A stretch of 64,000 bases of DNA, taken from Misgurnus anguillicaudatus (lineage: Eukaryota; Chordata; Actinopteri; Cypriniformes; Cobitidae). Each line of letters starts with the position of its first letter. Positions within the stretch are counted from its first letter, which is position 1. The notes under the pieces are model-generated. The model was not told the DNA's origin. It did no database searches and worked only from the letters and a program-made list of their open reading frames with translations. The stretch spans positions 26,686,501 through 26,750,500 of the forward strand of contig NC_073358.2 of assembly GCF_027580225.2 (NCBI RefSeq), read 5' to 3'. A program made the translations under genes and the position numbers. Shown here piece by piece: positions 11,778 to 23,506 of the stretch.

Positions 11778-12488
11778 GTACAAATATGTAGATCTGAGGT
11801 ACTAATATGCACTCTTTGGTACCCGTAAGTTCCTCTGGGTACTAATTTTAAATCTTTGGTACCAATATGTACCTCTAAGGTATTATTATGCACTCTTTGG
11901 TACCTGTAAGTACCTCTGGGTTACTAATTGTAACTCTTTGGTACAAATATGTACTAATATGCACTCTTAAGTACCAGTACCTCTACGGTACTAATATGCA
12001 CTCTTTGGTACCAGTATGTACATCTGAGGTACTAATATGCACTCTTTGGTATTCCTAAGTACCTCTGGGTTACTAATTTTAACTCTTTGGTACAAATATG
12101 TACTAAAATGCCTCTAAGATACTAATATGCACTCTTTGATACCAGTATGTACCTACTAATATGCACTATTTGGTACCAGTATGTACATCTAAGGTACTAA
12201 TATGCACTATTTGGTACCAGTATGTACCTCTGATGTACTAATATGCACTATTTGGTACCAGTATGTACCTCTGATGTACTAATATGCACTATTTGGTACA
12301 AATATGTAGATCTGAGGTACTAATATGCACTCTTTGGTACCCGTAAGTTCCTCTGGGTACTTATTTTAAATCTTTGGTACCAATATGTACCTCTAAGGTA
12401 TTAATATGCACTCTTTGGTACCTGTAAGTACCTCTGGGTTACTAATTGTAACTCTTTGGTACAAATATGTACTAATATGCACTCTTAA

Positions 12489-13025
12489 CTCATTCACCGC
12501 CAGCCTTTTTGAGAAAGGTTGCCCACCTGCATTTTTGTGATTTTAACAAAATTTTCACAAAATTCCTTGCAGGAAAAATTATTTTCTATAAATATATAAA
12601 CATACAAATTATATCAAATTAAAGAACACACCCTCTGCTTTCAAACAAACAATAAACAAACAAACAAACAAAATGGGGAAAAAACGTTTCATTATATATT
12701 TACTTTTTCTACTTAATTTAACCACTGAAATGTGGATATTTCTCTTCAAAAATACAACATTTTGAGCAAAAAGCTTAAAAAATTGCGTTTTTGTAAAGAA
12801 ATTTATGTTAGAGATCAGACTCAGAATGACTATCAAACATAAAGGCAGTAAAAAATAATTCATTAAATCTTTTTAACTTCCGTTTTTGATAAATTCGTTT
12901 TGGCGCCATCTGGTGGATAAAAGCAGTATTACACTTTCACTTTGAAATTCATCCAGAAAAGCATATTTATTAGTTAAATATGAACTCATAAATGACGAGA
13001 TAACTCGTCAATGGCGGTGAATGAG
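12489..13025. mobile_element. piggyBac-type MITE, TTAA duplication
   Basis: Ends CTCATTCACCGCCA… and …TGGCGGTGAATGAG are perfect 14-bp TIRs. They are flanked by TTAA at 12485-12488 and 13026-13029. The empty site (CACTCTTAAGTACCAG) is present elsewhere in the array, near 11963. Length 537 bp, no intact ORF. A decayed relative lies at about 24480-24740. Confidence 0.93.
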
Positions 13026-13176
13026 TTAAGTACCAGTACCTCTACGGTACTAATATGCACTCTTTGGTACCAGTATGTACATCTGAGGTACTAATATGCA
13101 CTCTTTGGTATTCCTAAGTACCTCTGGGTTACTAATTTTAACTCTTTGGTACAAATATGTACTAAAATGCCTCTAA

Positions 13177-14152
13177 CCCTATAACTGTCACCGCCCCTTT
13201 TGAGTGGGGGGGTGAAAAGGTGATCTGCACGTTAAAATGACTATAACTCTGGCATTCTTTGGTTTAGAAGCAAAATCTTGGTCTCTTTTTTAAGAAGACA
13301 ATTTATAGTTTTACACTGAGGTGTTTGAAGTTGTAAATATTAAATGACAAAAAGTTATACCCGTTTAAATTTATTTTAAATAGTAAAAATAATGCAATAA
13401 AGTATATACTCTCTAATCAAACGTATATAAAAATTAAAATGTTTTACTCTCAAAACACCAGACCAATAAAGACACAAGTCTCAACTAGTTCTGAACCAAA
13501 TTTTAGGTGAAAATAACAAAAAATGAAGTTTCTGTCACACTTTTAGTGGTTTTACCAACCAAGGCCACTAGGTGTCAACGGTTAGTTGCAAAATCTTGTC
13601 ACAAGTTAATAAATTACTGTCTCTGCATTGTGTTTAATGCAAAAAGGTTTTGAAATATGAAAACTACATTCTTAGAGCTTTCCAACGATATATAGTTTGT
13701 CAAGATTTTTGAAGATTCATATATTAATTTTGAAGAATATTAGAATTATGAATATATAATCATTTATATGTATTCCTATGGGGTGAGTGACATTTAACAA
13801 AATAACTGTCCCTATACAAATTCTATCATCAAATGGCCTTGAAATATGAAAACTACATTCCCTGAGCTTTCCAACAATATATAGTTTGTCGAGGTTATTT
13901 CAGGTTAATGGGATATTTACAAATAAATATGTAATAACATTTTGGGCCCACCTGTTGGTCTGCGACATTTTACAAAATTACTCTTACTACATACTTTTTT
14001 TTTTAAATGGTGTTGATATATTAAAACTACATTCTTAGAGCTTTCCAACGGTATATAGTTTGTCAAGATTGGTGTAGGTTTAGACTATGTAATTATTGTT
14101 TTAAATATGTAATGCCAAACGTCCCACCTGTGGGACAGTGACAGTTATAGGG
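13177..14152. mobile_element. piggyBac-like element flanked by CTAA rather than TTAA
   Basis: Termini CCCTATAACTGTCACCG and the complement of CCCTATAACTGTCACTG are near-perfect TIRs. They are flanked by CTAA (13173-13176 and 14153-14156). The undisturbed array copy near 12115 reads GCCTCTAAGATACT, so the host supplied CTAA. The interior holds three diverged copies of a ~60-bp motif (GAGCTTTCCAACGATATATA, near 13675, 13858 and 14037). There is no coding content. The CCYT-type ends suggest piggyBac. Confidence 0.85.
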
Positions 14153-14762
14153 CTAAGGTACTAATATGCACTCTTTGATACCAGTATGTACCTACTAATA
14201 TGCACTATTTGGTACCAGTATGTACATCTAAAGTACTAATATGCACTATTTGGTACCAGTATGTACCTCTGATGTACTAATATGCACTATTTGGTACCAG
14301 CATGTACCTCTGATGTACTAATATGCACTATTTGGTACAAAAATGTAGATCTGAGGTACTAATATGCACTCTTTGGTACCCGTAAGTTCCTCTGGGTACT
14401 TATTTTAAATCTTTGGTACCAATATGTACCTCTAATGTATTAATATGCACTCTTTGGTACCTGTAAGTACCTCTGGGTTACTAATTGTAACTCTTTGGTA
14501 CAAATATGTACTAATATGTACTCTTAAGTACCAGTACCCCTACGGTACTAATATGCACTCTTTGGTACCAGTATGTACCTCTGATGTACTAATATGCACC
14601 CTTTGGTACAAATTTGTACCTCTAAGGTATTAATATGCACTCTTTGGTACCAGTACTAGTATGTACCTTTGAGGTACTAATATGCACTCTTTGGTATCTG
14701 TAATTATCTCTGATGAACTATGCACTCTTTGGTACAAATATGTACATCTGAGGTACTAATAT

Positions 14763-16600
14763 TCACTCTTTGGTACCCGTAAGTACCTCTGGGGTACTAA
14801 TTTTAAATCTTTGGTACCAATATGTACCTCTAAGGTATTAATATGCACTCTTTGGTACCAGTACTAGTATGCACCTCTGAGGTACTAATATGCACTCTTT
14901 GGTACCTGTAAGTACCTCTGGGTTACTAATTTTAACTCTTTGGTACAAATATGTACTAATATGCACTCTTATGTACCAGTACCTCTAAGGTACTAATATG
15001 TACTATTTGGTACTAGTATGTACCTCTGATGTACTAATATGCACTCTTTGGTACAAATATATACATCTGAGGTACTAATAGGCACTCTTTGATACCCTTA
15101 AGTACCTTTGGGGTACTAAGATGCACCCTTTGGTACAAATTTGTACCTCTAAGGTATTAATATGCACTCTTTGGTACCAGTACTAGTATGTAGCTTTGAG
15201 GTACTAATATGCACTCTTTGGTACAAATATGTACATCTGAGGTACTAATATGCACTCTTTGGTACAAATATGTACATCTGAGGTACTAATATGCACTCTT
15301 TGGTACCAGTATGTACCTCTGATAAACTAATATGGACTCTTTGGTACAAATATGTACATCTGAGGTACTAATATTCACTCTTTGGTACCCGTAAGTACCT
15401 CTGGGGTACTAATTTTAAATCTTTGGTATCAATATGTACCTCTAAGGTATTAATATGCACTCTTTGGTACCAGTACTAGTATGTACCTCTGAGGTACTAA
15501 TATGCACTCTTTGGTACCTGTAAGTACCTCTGGGTTACTAATTTTAACTCTTTGGTACAAATATGTACTAATATGCACTCTTAAGTACCAGTACCTCTAC
15601 TGTACTAATATGCACTCTTTGGTACCTGTAAGTACCTATGGGTTACTAATTTTAACTCTTTGGTACAAATATGTATTAATATACACTCTTAAGTACCAGT
15701 ACCTCTACGGTACTAATATGCACTCTTTTGTACCAGTATGTACCTCTGATGTACTAATATGCACTCTTTGGTACAAATATGTACATCTGAGGTACTAATA
15801 TTCACTCTTTGGTACCCGTAAGTACCTCTGGGGTACTAATTTTAAATCTTTGGTACCAATATGTACCTCTAAGGTATTAATATGCACTCTTTGGTACCAG
15901 TACTAGTATGCACCTCTGAGGTACTAATATGCACTCTTTGGTACCTGTAAGTACCTCTGGGTTACTAATTTTAACTCTTTGGTACAAATATGTACTAATA
16001 TGCACTCTTATGTACCAGTACCTCTAAGGTACTAATATGTACTATTTGGTACTAGTATGTACCTCTGATGTACTAATATGCACTCTTTGGTACAAATATA
16101 TACATCTGAGGTACTAATAGGCACTCTTTGATACCCTTAAGTACCTTTGGGGTACTAAGATGCACCCTTTGGTACAAATTTGTACCTCTAAGGTATTAAT
16201 ATGCACTCTTTGGTACCAGTACTAGTATGTAGCTTTGAGGTACTAATATGCACTCTTTGGTACAAATATGTACATCTGAGGTACTAATATGCACTCTTTG
16301 GTACAAATATGTACATCTGAGGTACTAATATGCACTCTTTGGTACCAGTATGTACCTCTGATGAACTAATATGGACTCTTTGGTACAAATATGTACATCT
16401 GAGGTACTAATATTCACTCTTTGGTACCCGTAAGTACCTCTGGGGTACTAATTTTAAATCTTTGGTATCAATATGTACCTCTAAGGTATTAATATGCACT
16501 CTTTGGTACCAGTACTAGTATGTACCTCTGAGGTACTAATATGCACTCTTTGGTACCTGTAAGTACCTCTGGGTTACTAATTTTAACTCTTTGGTACAAA
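14763..16600 (+). repeat. Higher-order duplication inside the 41-bp array (~1.04-kb period)
   Basis: A block of variant units beginning near 14763 recurs near 15803 with the same order of variants, including the odd 'ACCAGTACTAGTATG' unit. That is a period of about 1040 bp. The second copy diverges by unit loss towards 16600. It shows segmental duplication after unit-level amplification. Confidence 0.75.
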
Positions 16601-17306
16601 TATGTATTAATATACACTCTTAAGTACCAGTACCTCTACGGTACTAATATGCACTCTTTTGTACCAGTATGTACCTCTGATGTACTAATATGCACTCTTT
16701 GGTACAAATATATACCTCTAAGGTATTAATATGCACTCTTTGGTACCAGTACTAGTATGTAGCTTTGAGGTACTAATATGCACTCTTTGGTACAAATATG
16801 TACATCTGAGGTACTAATATGCACTCTTTGGTACAAATATGTACATCTGAGGTACTAATATGCACTCTTTGGTACCAGTATGTACCTCTGATGAACTAAT
16901 ATGCACTCTTTGGTACAAATATGTACATCTGAGGTACTAATATTCACTCTTTGTACCCGTAAGTACCTCTGGGGTACTTATTTTAAATCTTTGGTATCAA
17001 TATGTACCTCTAAGGTATTAATATGCACTCTTTGGTACCAGTACTAGTATGTACCTCTGAGGTACTAATATGCACTCTTTGGTACCTGTAAGTACCTCTT
17101 GGTTATTCATTTTAACTCTTTGGTACAAATATGTACAAATATGCACTCCTAGGTACCAGTACCTCTACGGTACAAATATGCACCCTTTAGTACCAGTATG
17201 TATCTCTGATGTACTAATATGCACTCTTTGGTACCAGTATGTACCTCTGATATACTAATATGAACTCTTCCGGTATACTTTTTGAAAGGGTACCGCCCCA
17301 GTGACA

Positions 17307-19392
17307 TCTAGGGACCATTTTTGACCATTATTTCTGATGGTCTACTATTAAGGGAGAGGTTGAGTAACATTCTTAGATATTTTCGGCCTTCAACATATGA
17401 CACCAAATGCAGTGGATTTTTACAGAGACAGTGCCTATGCCTAAAGCTCTATATCTAAAGCATAACGGCTCACAAATGAACAGTTTAATAGATTTTGTTA
17501 AAGGACAGAGGATGTTTACTCAATAACTATGTAGTTATTTTGAATGATACACCAAACAAGCAACAGCCACTAATCCCATCGGTCTGGTTGTTTGCGACAT
17601 AAATGCAGTCTGTGTTTTAATTCATGTAAAGTTTGTATACCTAAGTTTTTTATGTCACAAACAGATCTATTAAAACACATTTGCCTTGTGTGTTTAATCA
17701 GCTATATTGGGTGTTTTGTGTACATATGGACCAAATATTTAGTTGCACTTAGAGTGAACAGCTGTCATTGCATTACAAACAAAATAGTAAACCAAGTAGC
17801 ATTTGACTGTCTCTCTGTGCCGCAATCAAAATATTGCTTCGTTTGAAGAGGCAGTCAATATTTTTGTGGTCATGTATACCAACAAATGTGTGTGAAAATG
17901 TTTCAATTTATGGAAAGCATCATCTTAGAGTTTTTCTGTTAGTAACTGTAAGATTCATTTCACAGAATGCAGGTCAGTGTTTGAAAAGGCTTTTGTACAC
18001 TACTTGGAGACATAATACAAACCCTTTATTCAGCAACCTTTGCTCAGAGAAGAGAATGAAGGACAGTCTGTAGTTAGGACCGTCTGTGGTTAGCCTGTGG
18101 TAAGTAAAGGTCGAATGGGTGGGTGGAGAAAAGAAATGGACAGGGAGATGCACCATTGAGTGGGTGTATTGAGTGAAAGATACAGGGGCCCAGGACGTAG
18201 CCGTGAGCCACGACAGCAGCGAGAGGTTAATGAGGATGGAAAACTTACTCTGTGAGGCTGAGAAATTCATCAATGGAGGAATAAAAGTAGGGCTGGAGGT
18301 GGGCTATGATGGACTAATGGGAGTTGGCTGAGGAAATGCACGCTGGAGAGATTCTTAGTGGCTTTCATGTTGATGTATTTTGCAGGTTTTCATTGGCCAG
18401 CATTTTTGTAGTAGCTTTCAAAGTTGCTGGTTTCTGTCTAACAATGTTTCAGATTTTCATATTTGCAGTAATTAAAGCCGCAGAGCTTTTCAAGCTATAA
18501 GAACAAATGCAGAGGTGATGAAAACAATTAACGCAATATTAGCAACTCGATTATAGCCCATAGCCATATGTCGTCCTCATTTTTTCTCTCCGTCGACTTT
18601 GTGTAATGCGCTTTGCCAGAAAATATGCAGGCAAATTAATCCAACGTCAAAAGATATTAATCTCCTCTCGGGCCACTCGCCGTGCGCCGAAAGATGCTCT
18701 GAGTTATTCTTTAGATGTGTTGGATCAAGGATTCGAGGGACTTCTTATGAGACACACACGCACACCTTGATGTTTTTAGAAAAGCACACTGATAACCAGG
18801 TACAATTTATCCTATTTGAATGGAAGGTCGAACAACAAATGGAAACCAAAATATAAATTGGGTGGGAAATCCCAAAAGCCAAACGTCAACAACACAACAC
18901 AGGCAGATGAACAGTCATTCAGGAAAGATAGGGCAGAGACACTGGTGTTTAATGAATAGTTGAAGCATGACTGAAAAAGAACCACTAGCTTAGCTACAGG
19001 CTGGGTTCAACCTATTGCTTCTGCAATATCTGCCATTGTTCACATTGTTCTTTATGAACAGAGCTTCATGCTAGCTGGTGTTACATAAAAAGACAATGAG
19101 AATGTTGCAAAGCATTGTTTCTGTGGCAAAGTGAACATTGAGTTAGAACAAAAGATCACTGAATCATGATATAATGGTGTGCTTCATAACATTTTTGAAC
19201 AATATGCATTGCTAGAATTGCCAAAATAGTGAATGTTTTTTTTAACTTGTATGCTATTGTTTGGCCAAATTCAAGTTAAAATCCTTTATTGTCAGATGTG
19301 CAAGTACCGCATACAATGATGCATACCCTTATCTAGTGGTTGAGCCAATGTGCTCATGTCAGACTGGTTAGGATAACTACTGAAACAACTAA
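17307..19392. other. Apparently single-copy non-coding sequence
   Basis: No TIRs, tandem arrays or recognisable exons. About 18350-18770 is less AT-biased, without low-complexity tracts, and holds homeodomain-like cores (GCAGTAATTAAAGC, GGCAAATTAATCC). It could be a conserved non-coding element or intron, but this cannot be shown from one sequence. Confidence 0.35.
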
Positions 19393-19793
19393 TTCACGAG
19401 TTCACACTTACAAATAATTCAGAACAGAGTTATTAATATGCGTATTTGGCGTGCTGTCCGAGGAGAGGGCTCCGAGCTCGTTAATGGACTGAGCCCGGAG
19501 CGCTTCCTGGCGGGGAGAGGGTTCCGGGCTCAGCCTTAGGCCCGAACCCAGAACAATCCCCCCTGTTCTGGGTAGTAAGGTGACTTAGGCAATCGTGCGG
19601 AGAAGGGGAGGTGGAGGGATGCTGAAACTATCGAGGAATGAGGGTGAGTTGGTTTCCAGTCTATATAGGTTTCTGTTGATGCCAATCAGGTGGATACCTG
19701 ATTACTGATTGTCAACAGCTGGTCGTAGTTGAGGTGATTAGGTTGATTATTTGAACGTGTTCCTCCCGAACTTTGTTAATAAAAACATCATTT
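19393..19793. repeat. 401-bp A1-spacer-B1 unit
   Basis: A1 contains an 11-bp perfect stem (CTGAGCCCGGA at 19489-19499 with TCCGGGCTCAG at 19523-19533). B1 has a TATA-like CTATATAGG near 19660 and an AATAAA near 19779 in plus orientation, reminiscent of promoter and polyadenylation signals in a retroelement terminal repeat. The 57-bp spacer between A1 and B1 is absent from the other copies. Confidence 0.75.
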
Positions 19794-19961
19794 CACGAGT
19801 TCACACTTACAAATAATTCAGAACAGAGTTATTAATATGCGTATTTGGCGTGCTGTCCGAGGAGAGGGCTCCGAGCTCGTTAATGGACTGAGCCCGGAGC
19901 GCTTCCTGGCGGGGAGAGGGTTCCGGGCTCAGCCTTAGGCCCGAACCCAGAACAATCCCCC
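19792..19961. repeat. A2 copy of the 170-bp direct repeat
   Basis: Matches 19393-19562 base for base as far as I can see (offset 399), including the 11-bp stem. It ends in a C5 run and then passes into interior sequence. Confidence 0.9.
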
Positions 19962-20039
19962 AAAAGATCGCAAACTAGCATCGGACAGCAGCCGGGAACT
20001 GTGTGTGTCCCCCCAAAAATTGCTGAATGTAAAGTGGGA

Positions 20040-21860
20040 GGTAACAGGGCTCCTGCGGCATCGTAGAAAACATAACTGCTGTGACAGTTGGAAATTGTGA
20101 ATAGCAGGGCTCCTGCGGGAGCAGAGAAAACAGCACCGCTGCGGCGGTGGAGAGACAGGGCTCCTGCGGGAGCAGATGAGACATCACTGCTGCGGCAGTG
20201 GGGAAATTGTAAGAAAAGGGCTCCTGCGGGAGCAGAGGAGACAGCACCGCTGTGGCGGTGGAGAAAGAGAGCTCCTGCGGGAGCAGAGATTGTGAAAAGC
20301 AGGGCTCCTGCGGGAGCAGGGAAAGTGACACTGCTGTGGCAGTGGAGATTGTGAGAAGGCATGGCTCCTGCGGGAGCAGAGGGAATAGTACCGCTGCGGC
20401 GGTTGGGAAAAACAGGGCTCCTGCGGGAGCAGAGATTGTGAAAAGCAGGGCTCCTGCGGGAGCTGGGAAAGTGACACTGCTGTGGCAGTGGAGATTGTGA
20501 AAGGTAGGGCTCCTGCGGGAGCAGAGGCAACATCACTGCTGCGGCAGTTGAGAAATTGTGAAAATTAGGGCTCCTGCGGGAGCAGAGGAAACATCACTGC
20601 TGTGGCAGTGGAGAATTGTGAAATGTAGGGCTCCTGCGGGAGCAGAGGAGACAGTACTGCGATGGTAGTAGAGATTAGTGGAAAGCAGGGCTCCTGCGGG
20701 AGCAGAGGAAATGGCACCACTGTGAAAATAGGTTCCTGCGAGGGCAGGGGAAACATCACTGCTGCGGCAGTGGAGGAAAATTGTGGAAAGCAGGGCTCCT
20801 GCGGGAGCAGAGGAAACATCACTGCTGTGGCAGTGGAGGTTAGTAAAAGCGGTGCTCCTGCGGAGCAGAGGACACAACATTGCTGCGGCGGTGGAGAGAC
20901 AGGCATCTGCAGGAGGCAGGGGAAACATCACTGCTGCGGCAGTGGAAACGGGCTCCTGCGGGAGCAGAGGAAAACATCACTGTGATGGCAGTGGAGGTTA
21001 GTGAAAGCAGGGCTCCTGCGGGAGCAGAGGAAACAACACCGCTGCGGCGGTGGAAACAGGGCTCCTGCGGGAGCAGAGGAAAGTCACTGCTGCGGCAGTG
21101 GAGAGTAGGGCTTCTGCGGAAGCAGGGGAAACATCACTGCTATTGCAGTGGAGATTAGTAAAAGCAGGGCTCCTGCGGGAGCAGAGAAAATGGCACCGCT
21201 GCAGCAATGGAGAACAGATCTCCTGCGGGAGATGGTAAAAAACACCACTACTGCGGCAGTGGATTTTAGTAAAAAGCTGGCTCCTGCGGGAGCAGAGGGA
21301 AAATCAATGCTGTGGCAGTGGAGAGAGTCTTATAGTTTGTGTTGTCCTGGAGCTGGTGGGATCCGCTGATGAGGGTTGATTGGGTTTCTCTGATGTGGGA
21401 GCGATTTGATGTGAGAGTAGAGGAAACATCACTGCTGTAGTGGTGGAGAAATTGTGGAAGGGAGGGCTCCTGCGGGAGCAGAGGGAAACCACTTTCATGG
21501 CAGTGGGGGTTAGTAGAGTTCATGGAAAAAGGGGGGGCTCCTGCGGGAGCAGAGAAATGACACTGCTGCGGCAGTGGATAAAGTCTAATAGTTTATACAG
21601 TCTTGGAGCTGGTGGGATCCGCTGATGAAGGTTTGTTGGGTTTCTCTGATGTGGGAGCGGTTTGATGTTAGAGCAGAGGAAAACATCACTGCTGTGGCGG
21701 TGGAGAAATTGTGGAAGGGAGGGCTCCTGCGGGAGCAGAGGGAAACCACTTCCATAGCAGTAGAGGTTAGTAGAGTGCAGGGAAAAAGGGGGGCTCCTGC
21801 GGGAGCAGAGGAAACATCACTGCTGCGGCAGTGGATAAAGTCTGATAGTTTATGTGGTCT
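20040..21860 (+). repeat. Minisatellite of two alternating hairpins with TGCG loops
   Basis: About 27 units of roughly 40-60 bp. Each has hairpin A, GCTCC-TGCG-GGAGC, and most have hairpin B, CACTGC-TGCG-GCAGTG, joined by purine-rich linkers (AGAGGAAACAT, GGAGATTGTGAAA). Stems vary in a paired way: CACCGC…GCGGTG (20134-20149), GCTTC…GAAGC (21110-21123), ATCTCC…GGAGAT (21218-21233), TACTGC…GTAGTA (20655-20670). From ~21343 a ~240-bp higher-order block with GGAGCTGGTGGGATCCGCTG is added three times. Open frames up to 218 codons (minus, 19880-20536) are low-complexity translations of the array (LLPQEP, SAPAGAL) and are not considered genes. Confidence 0.9.
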
Positions 21861-21930
21861 TGGAGCTGGTGGGATGGAGCTGGTGGGATCCGCTGATGAA
21901 GGTTCTTTGAGCTTCTCTGATGTTGGAGCG

Positions 21931-22994
21931 ATTCAATCGAATGTAGGTTTTGGAGAAGAGGTCTGCTGGGAAGCCAGATATGAGTAGGACAGATTTAAGG
22001 TGTTTTGGAACCGGAAGCGTGTAACCTGGCGATTTGAGTCAGGGTTTGATGGGTTTGATGTGGATCTAGCCTGGGAGTCGCTGGAATGTAGATATGCTAG
22101 GAGAGTCTGGTATGGTTGAAATGGTGTTTGGAAGTTGAAGATGTAAATGCAATGGCCTTTTCTCACTTGGTCTGTCTTGCTTTGTTTGATGGAATAAGAA
22201 ATGGTATCGTTGTCCGGAAGTGATAGATCTGAAAACTGTTGGGTGATTATTTGGATTGAAGTTGCAAGTGATGGCCAGAAAGAACATTGCGTAGAGTATG
22301 AGGGTAGTGTTGGTGGACTGGAAATCTCGACAAAGGGTGGAGATGCATATGGTGAGTATTTCTAAGGTTACTGGCTGTCTTGCATCAGGACGGGTGGGTT
22401 CTTTGGATTCCTAACGAGCGTGGATGTCTGGGTGCTAGCTATTACTGGAGAGGGTGAGCCGAAAAAGAAGTTTGTGGAAAATTTTGGATTCCACTTAGGT
22501 ATCCTTTAATGGAGCTGGCTTTGAGATGGTGAGTAGGGACAAAATCAGGAAAAACAGGTTGTAAGAAGAGTAGAAGGTCTTGAAGCTCTTTCAAGGGGTT
22601 GGGTAGGTTTGTAGGATTCTGGGGGATACAGCTTGGAGGATGGTATCTAAAGAGGCATTTGAGGTGGGGGTTTCAAGTGAAGATGCACTGGTTCCAATTT
22701 CCTTGGCTAATTCAGAATTTCAATTTTTACTTTAATTGTGACATGCTGATACATGCTTTGGCCGATTTCAATTTTATTTCTAAGAACTATGATTGATGGC
22801 AATAGGCTACAAACAAAATTCGCTTCTTTAATAGAACATTATTTATCAATAAATAATTTATTTAAAATTGCACTTTCATCCATGTTGAATTAAATGACAT
22901 GATCTTTTATTTGAAAAGATCTCAAATAAAGTGCTCGTAAGTTTAGTCATGCTCAGTGACGTTATTTATCAGCCGCATTAAATGTCCAAATATC
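21931..22994. other. Interior of the split-repeat element, unclassified
   Basis: GT-rich (plus strand) sequence without tandem structure or coding signal, presumably internal to the element. No conserved protein motif is seen in any frame. Confidence 0.4.
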
Positions 22995-23506
22995 AGTTGG
23001 ACGGCTGTGGTTAGAAGTATAGTTCTATTGTTAGTATAACATGTAGACTTGGGTAGATCATGCTTTTAAACAAATAAGAAAGCAGCATGCAGTGATTTCT
23101 ATAACCGTAATCTAAATATAAACAAAGTCTGTTTCAGCTGAGCAAACTGAGCATAACAACGAGCTTTAAGACCCTGGGGAATCTCTGGAATGAGTGACGT
23201 AGAAGGAAACTTGCGAATGAAAGACGAATCTTGGATTTAAACAACAGAGAACTAAAACGTGACAACAAAAGCTTTAGATGTGATGCATGTAGTTTACAGC
23301 AATAATAGGAAATTAAATCGATCTGAACAGATTAATTTGTCTTGACATCATTTACTTTATTGTTGAGCCAACATAGTTCAGCGACGGATGTGCGACAAAG
23401 TTGCTAGTTTTCGGGAAATAGTCATGACAAGCCAGCTGGCCTCTCCAACTATCCACTGTATGGTGGTTTAGCAGCGCGTTATGCCGTTGCTTGGGAAAAG
23501 CACCCC
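22995..23506 (-). mobile_element. Repeat with GGGGTGCGTTTCCCAA-type end, copy 2 (inverted)
   Basis: It ends in TTGGGAAAAGCACCCC (23491-23506). Reverse-complemented it aligns with 913-1190 plus 2586-~2880, including the phrases ATTCCCCAGGGTCTTAAAGC and AAAAGCATGATC. It lacks the hAT insertion seen in copy 1. The left boundary is approximate. Confidence 0.75.

Larger units (their letters stand above)
10653..17306. repeat. TIR-bounded element expanded by a ~41-bp minisatellite
   Basis: The left end TGTCACTTGGAGTACCCTTT (10653) and the complement of the right end (TGTCACTGGGGCGGTACCC… at 17306) are imperfect inverted repeats. Nearly all the interior is a ~41-bp repeat: TACTAATATGCAC, then TCTTTGGTACC, then AGTATGTACCTCTGA. 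Most units carry a GGTACC/GGTACA site. Variants are arranged in higher-order blocks. Three transposons interrupt it (11085, 12489, 13177). An unexpanded relative (GTACCTAAATGGTACATATTAGG… AGTGTACTGCCCCAGT) flanks the hAT at 35497-40631. Open frames of 62-98 codons repeating 'MHSLVPV' are translations of the array, not genes. Confidence 0.85.

Noticed and set aside
15502..15798. 98-codon frame repeating MHSLVPVSTSGLL and similar frames across 14445-17258
   Set aside because: Repeat translation of the 41-bp array.
19880..20536. 218-codon open frame on the minus strand (SAPAGALL/LLPQEP-rich)
   Set aside because: It is a translation of the hairpin minisatellite; all reading directions of the array give similar low-complexity proteins, and it runs into the direct repeat.
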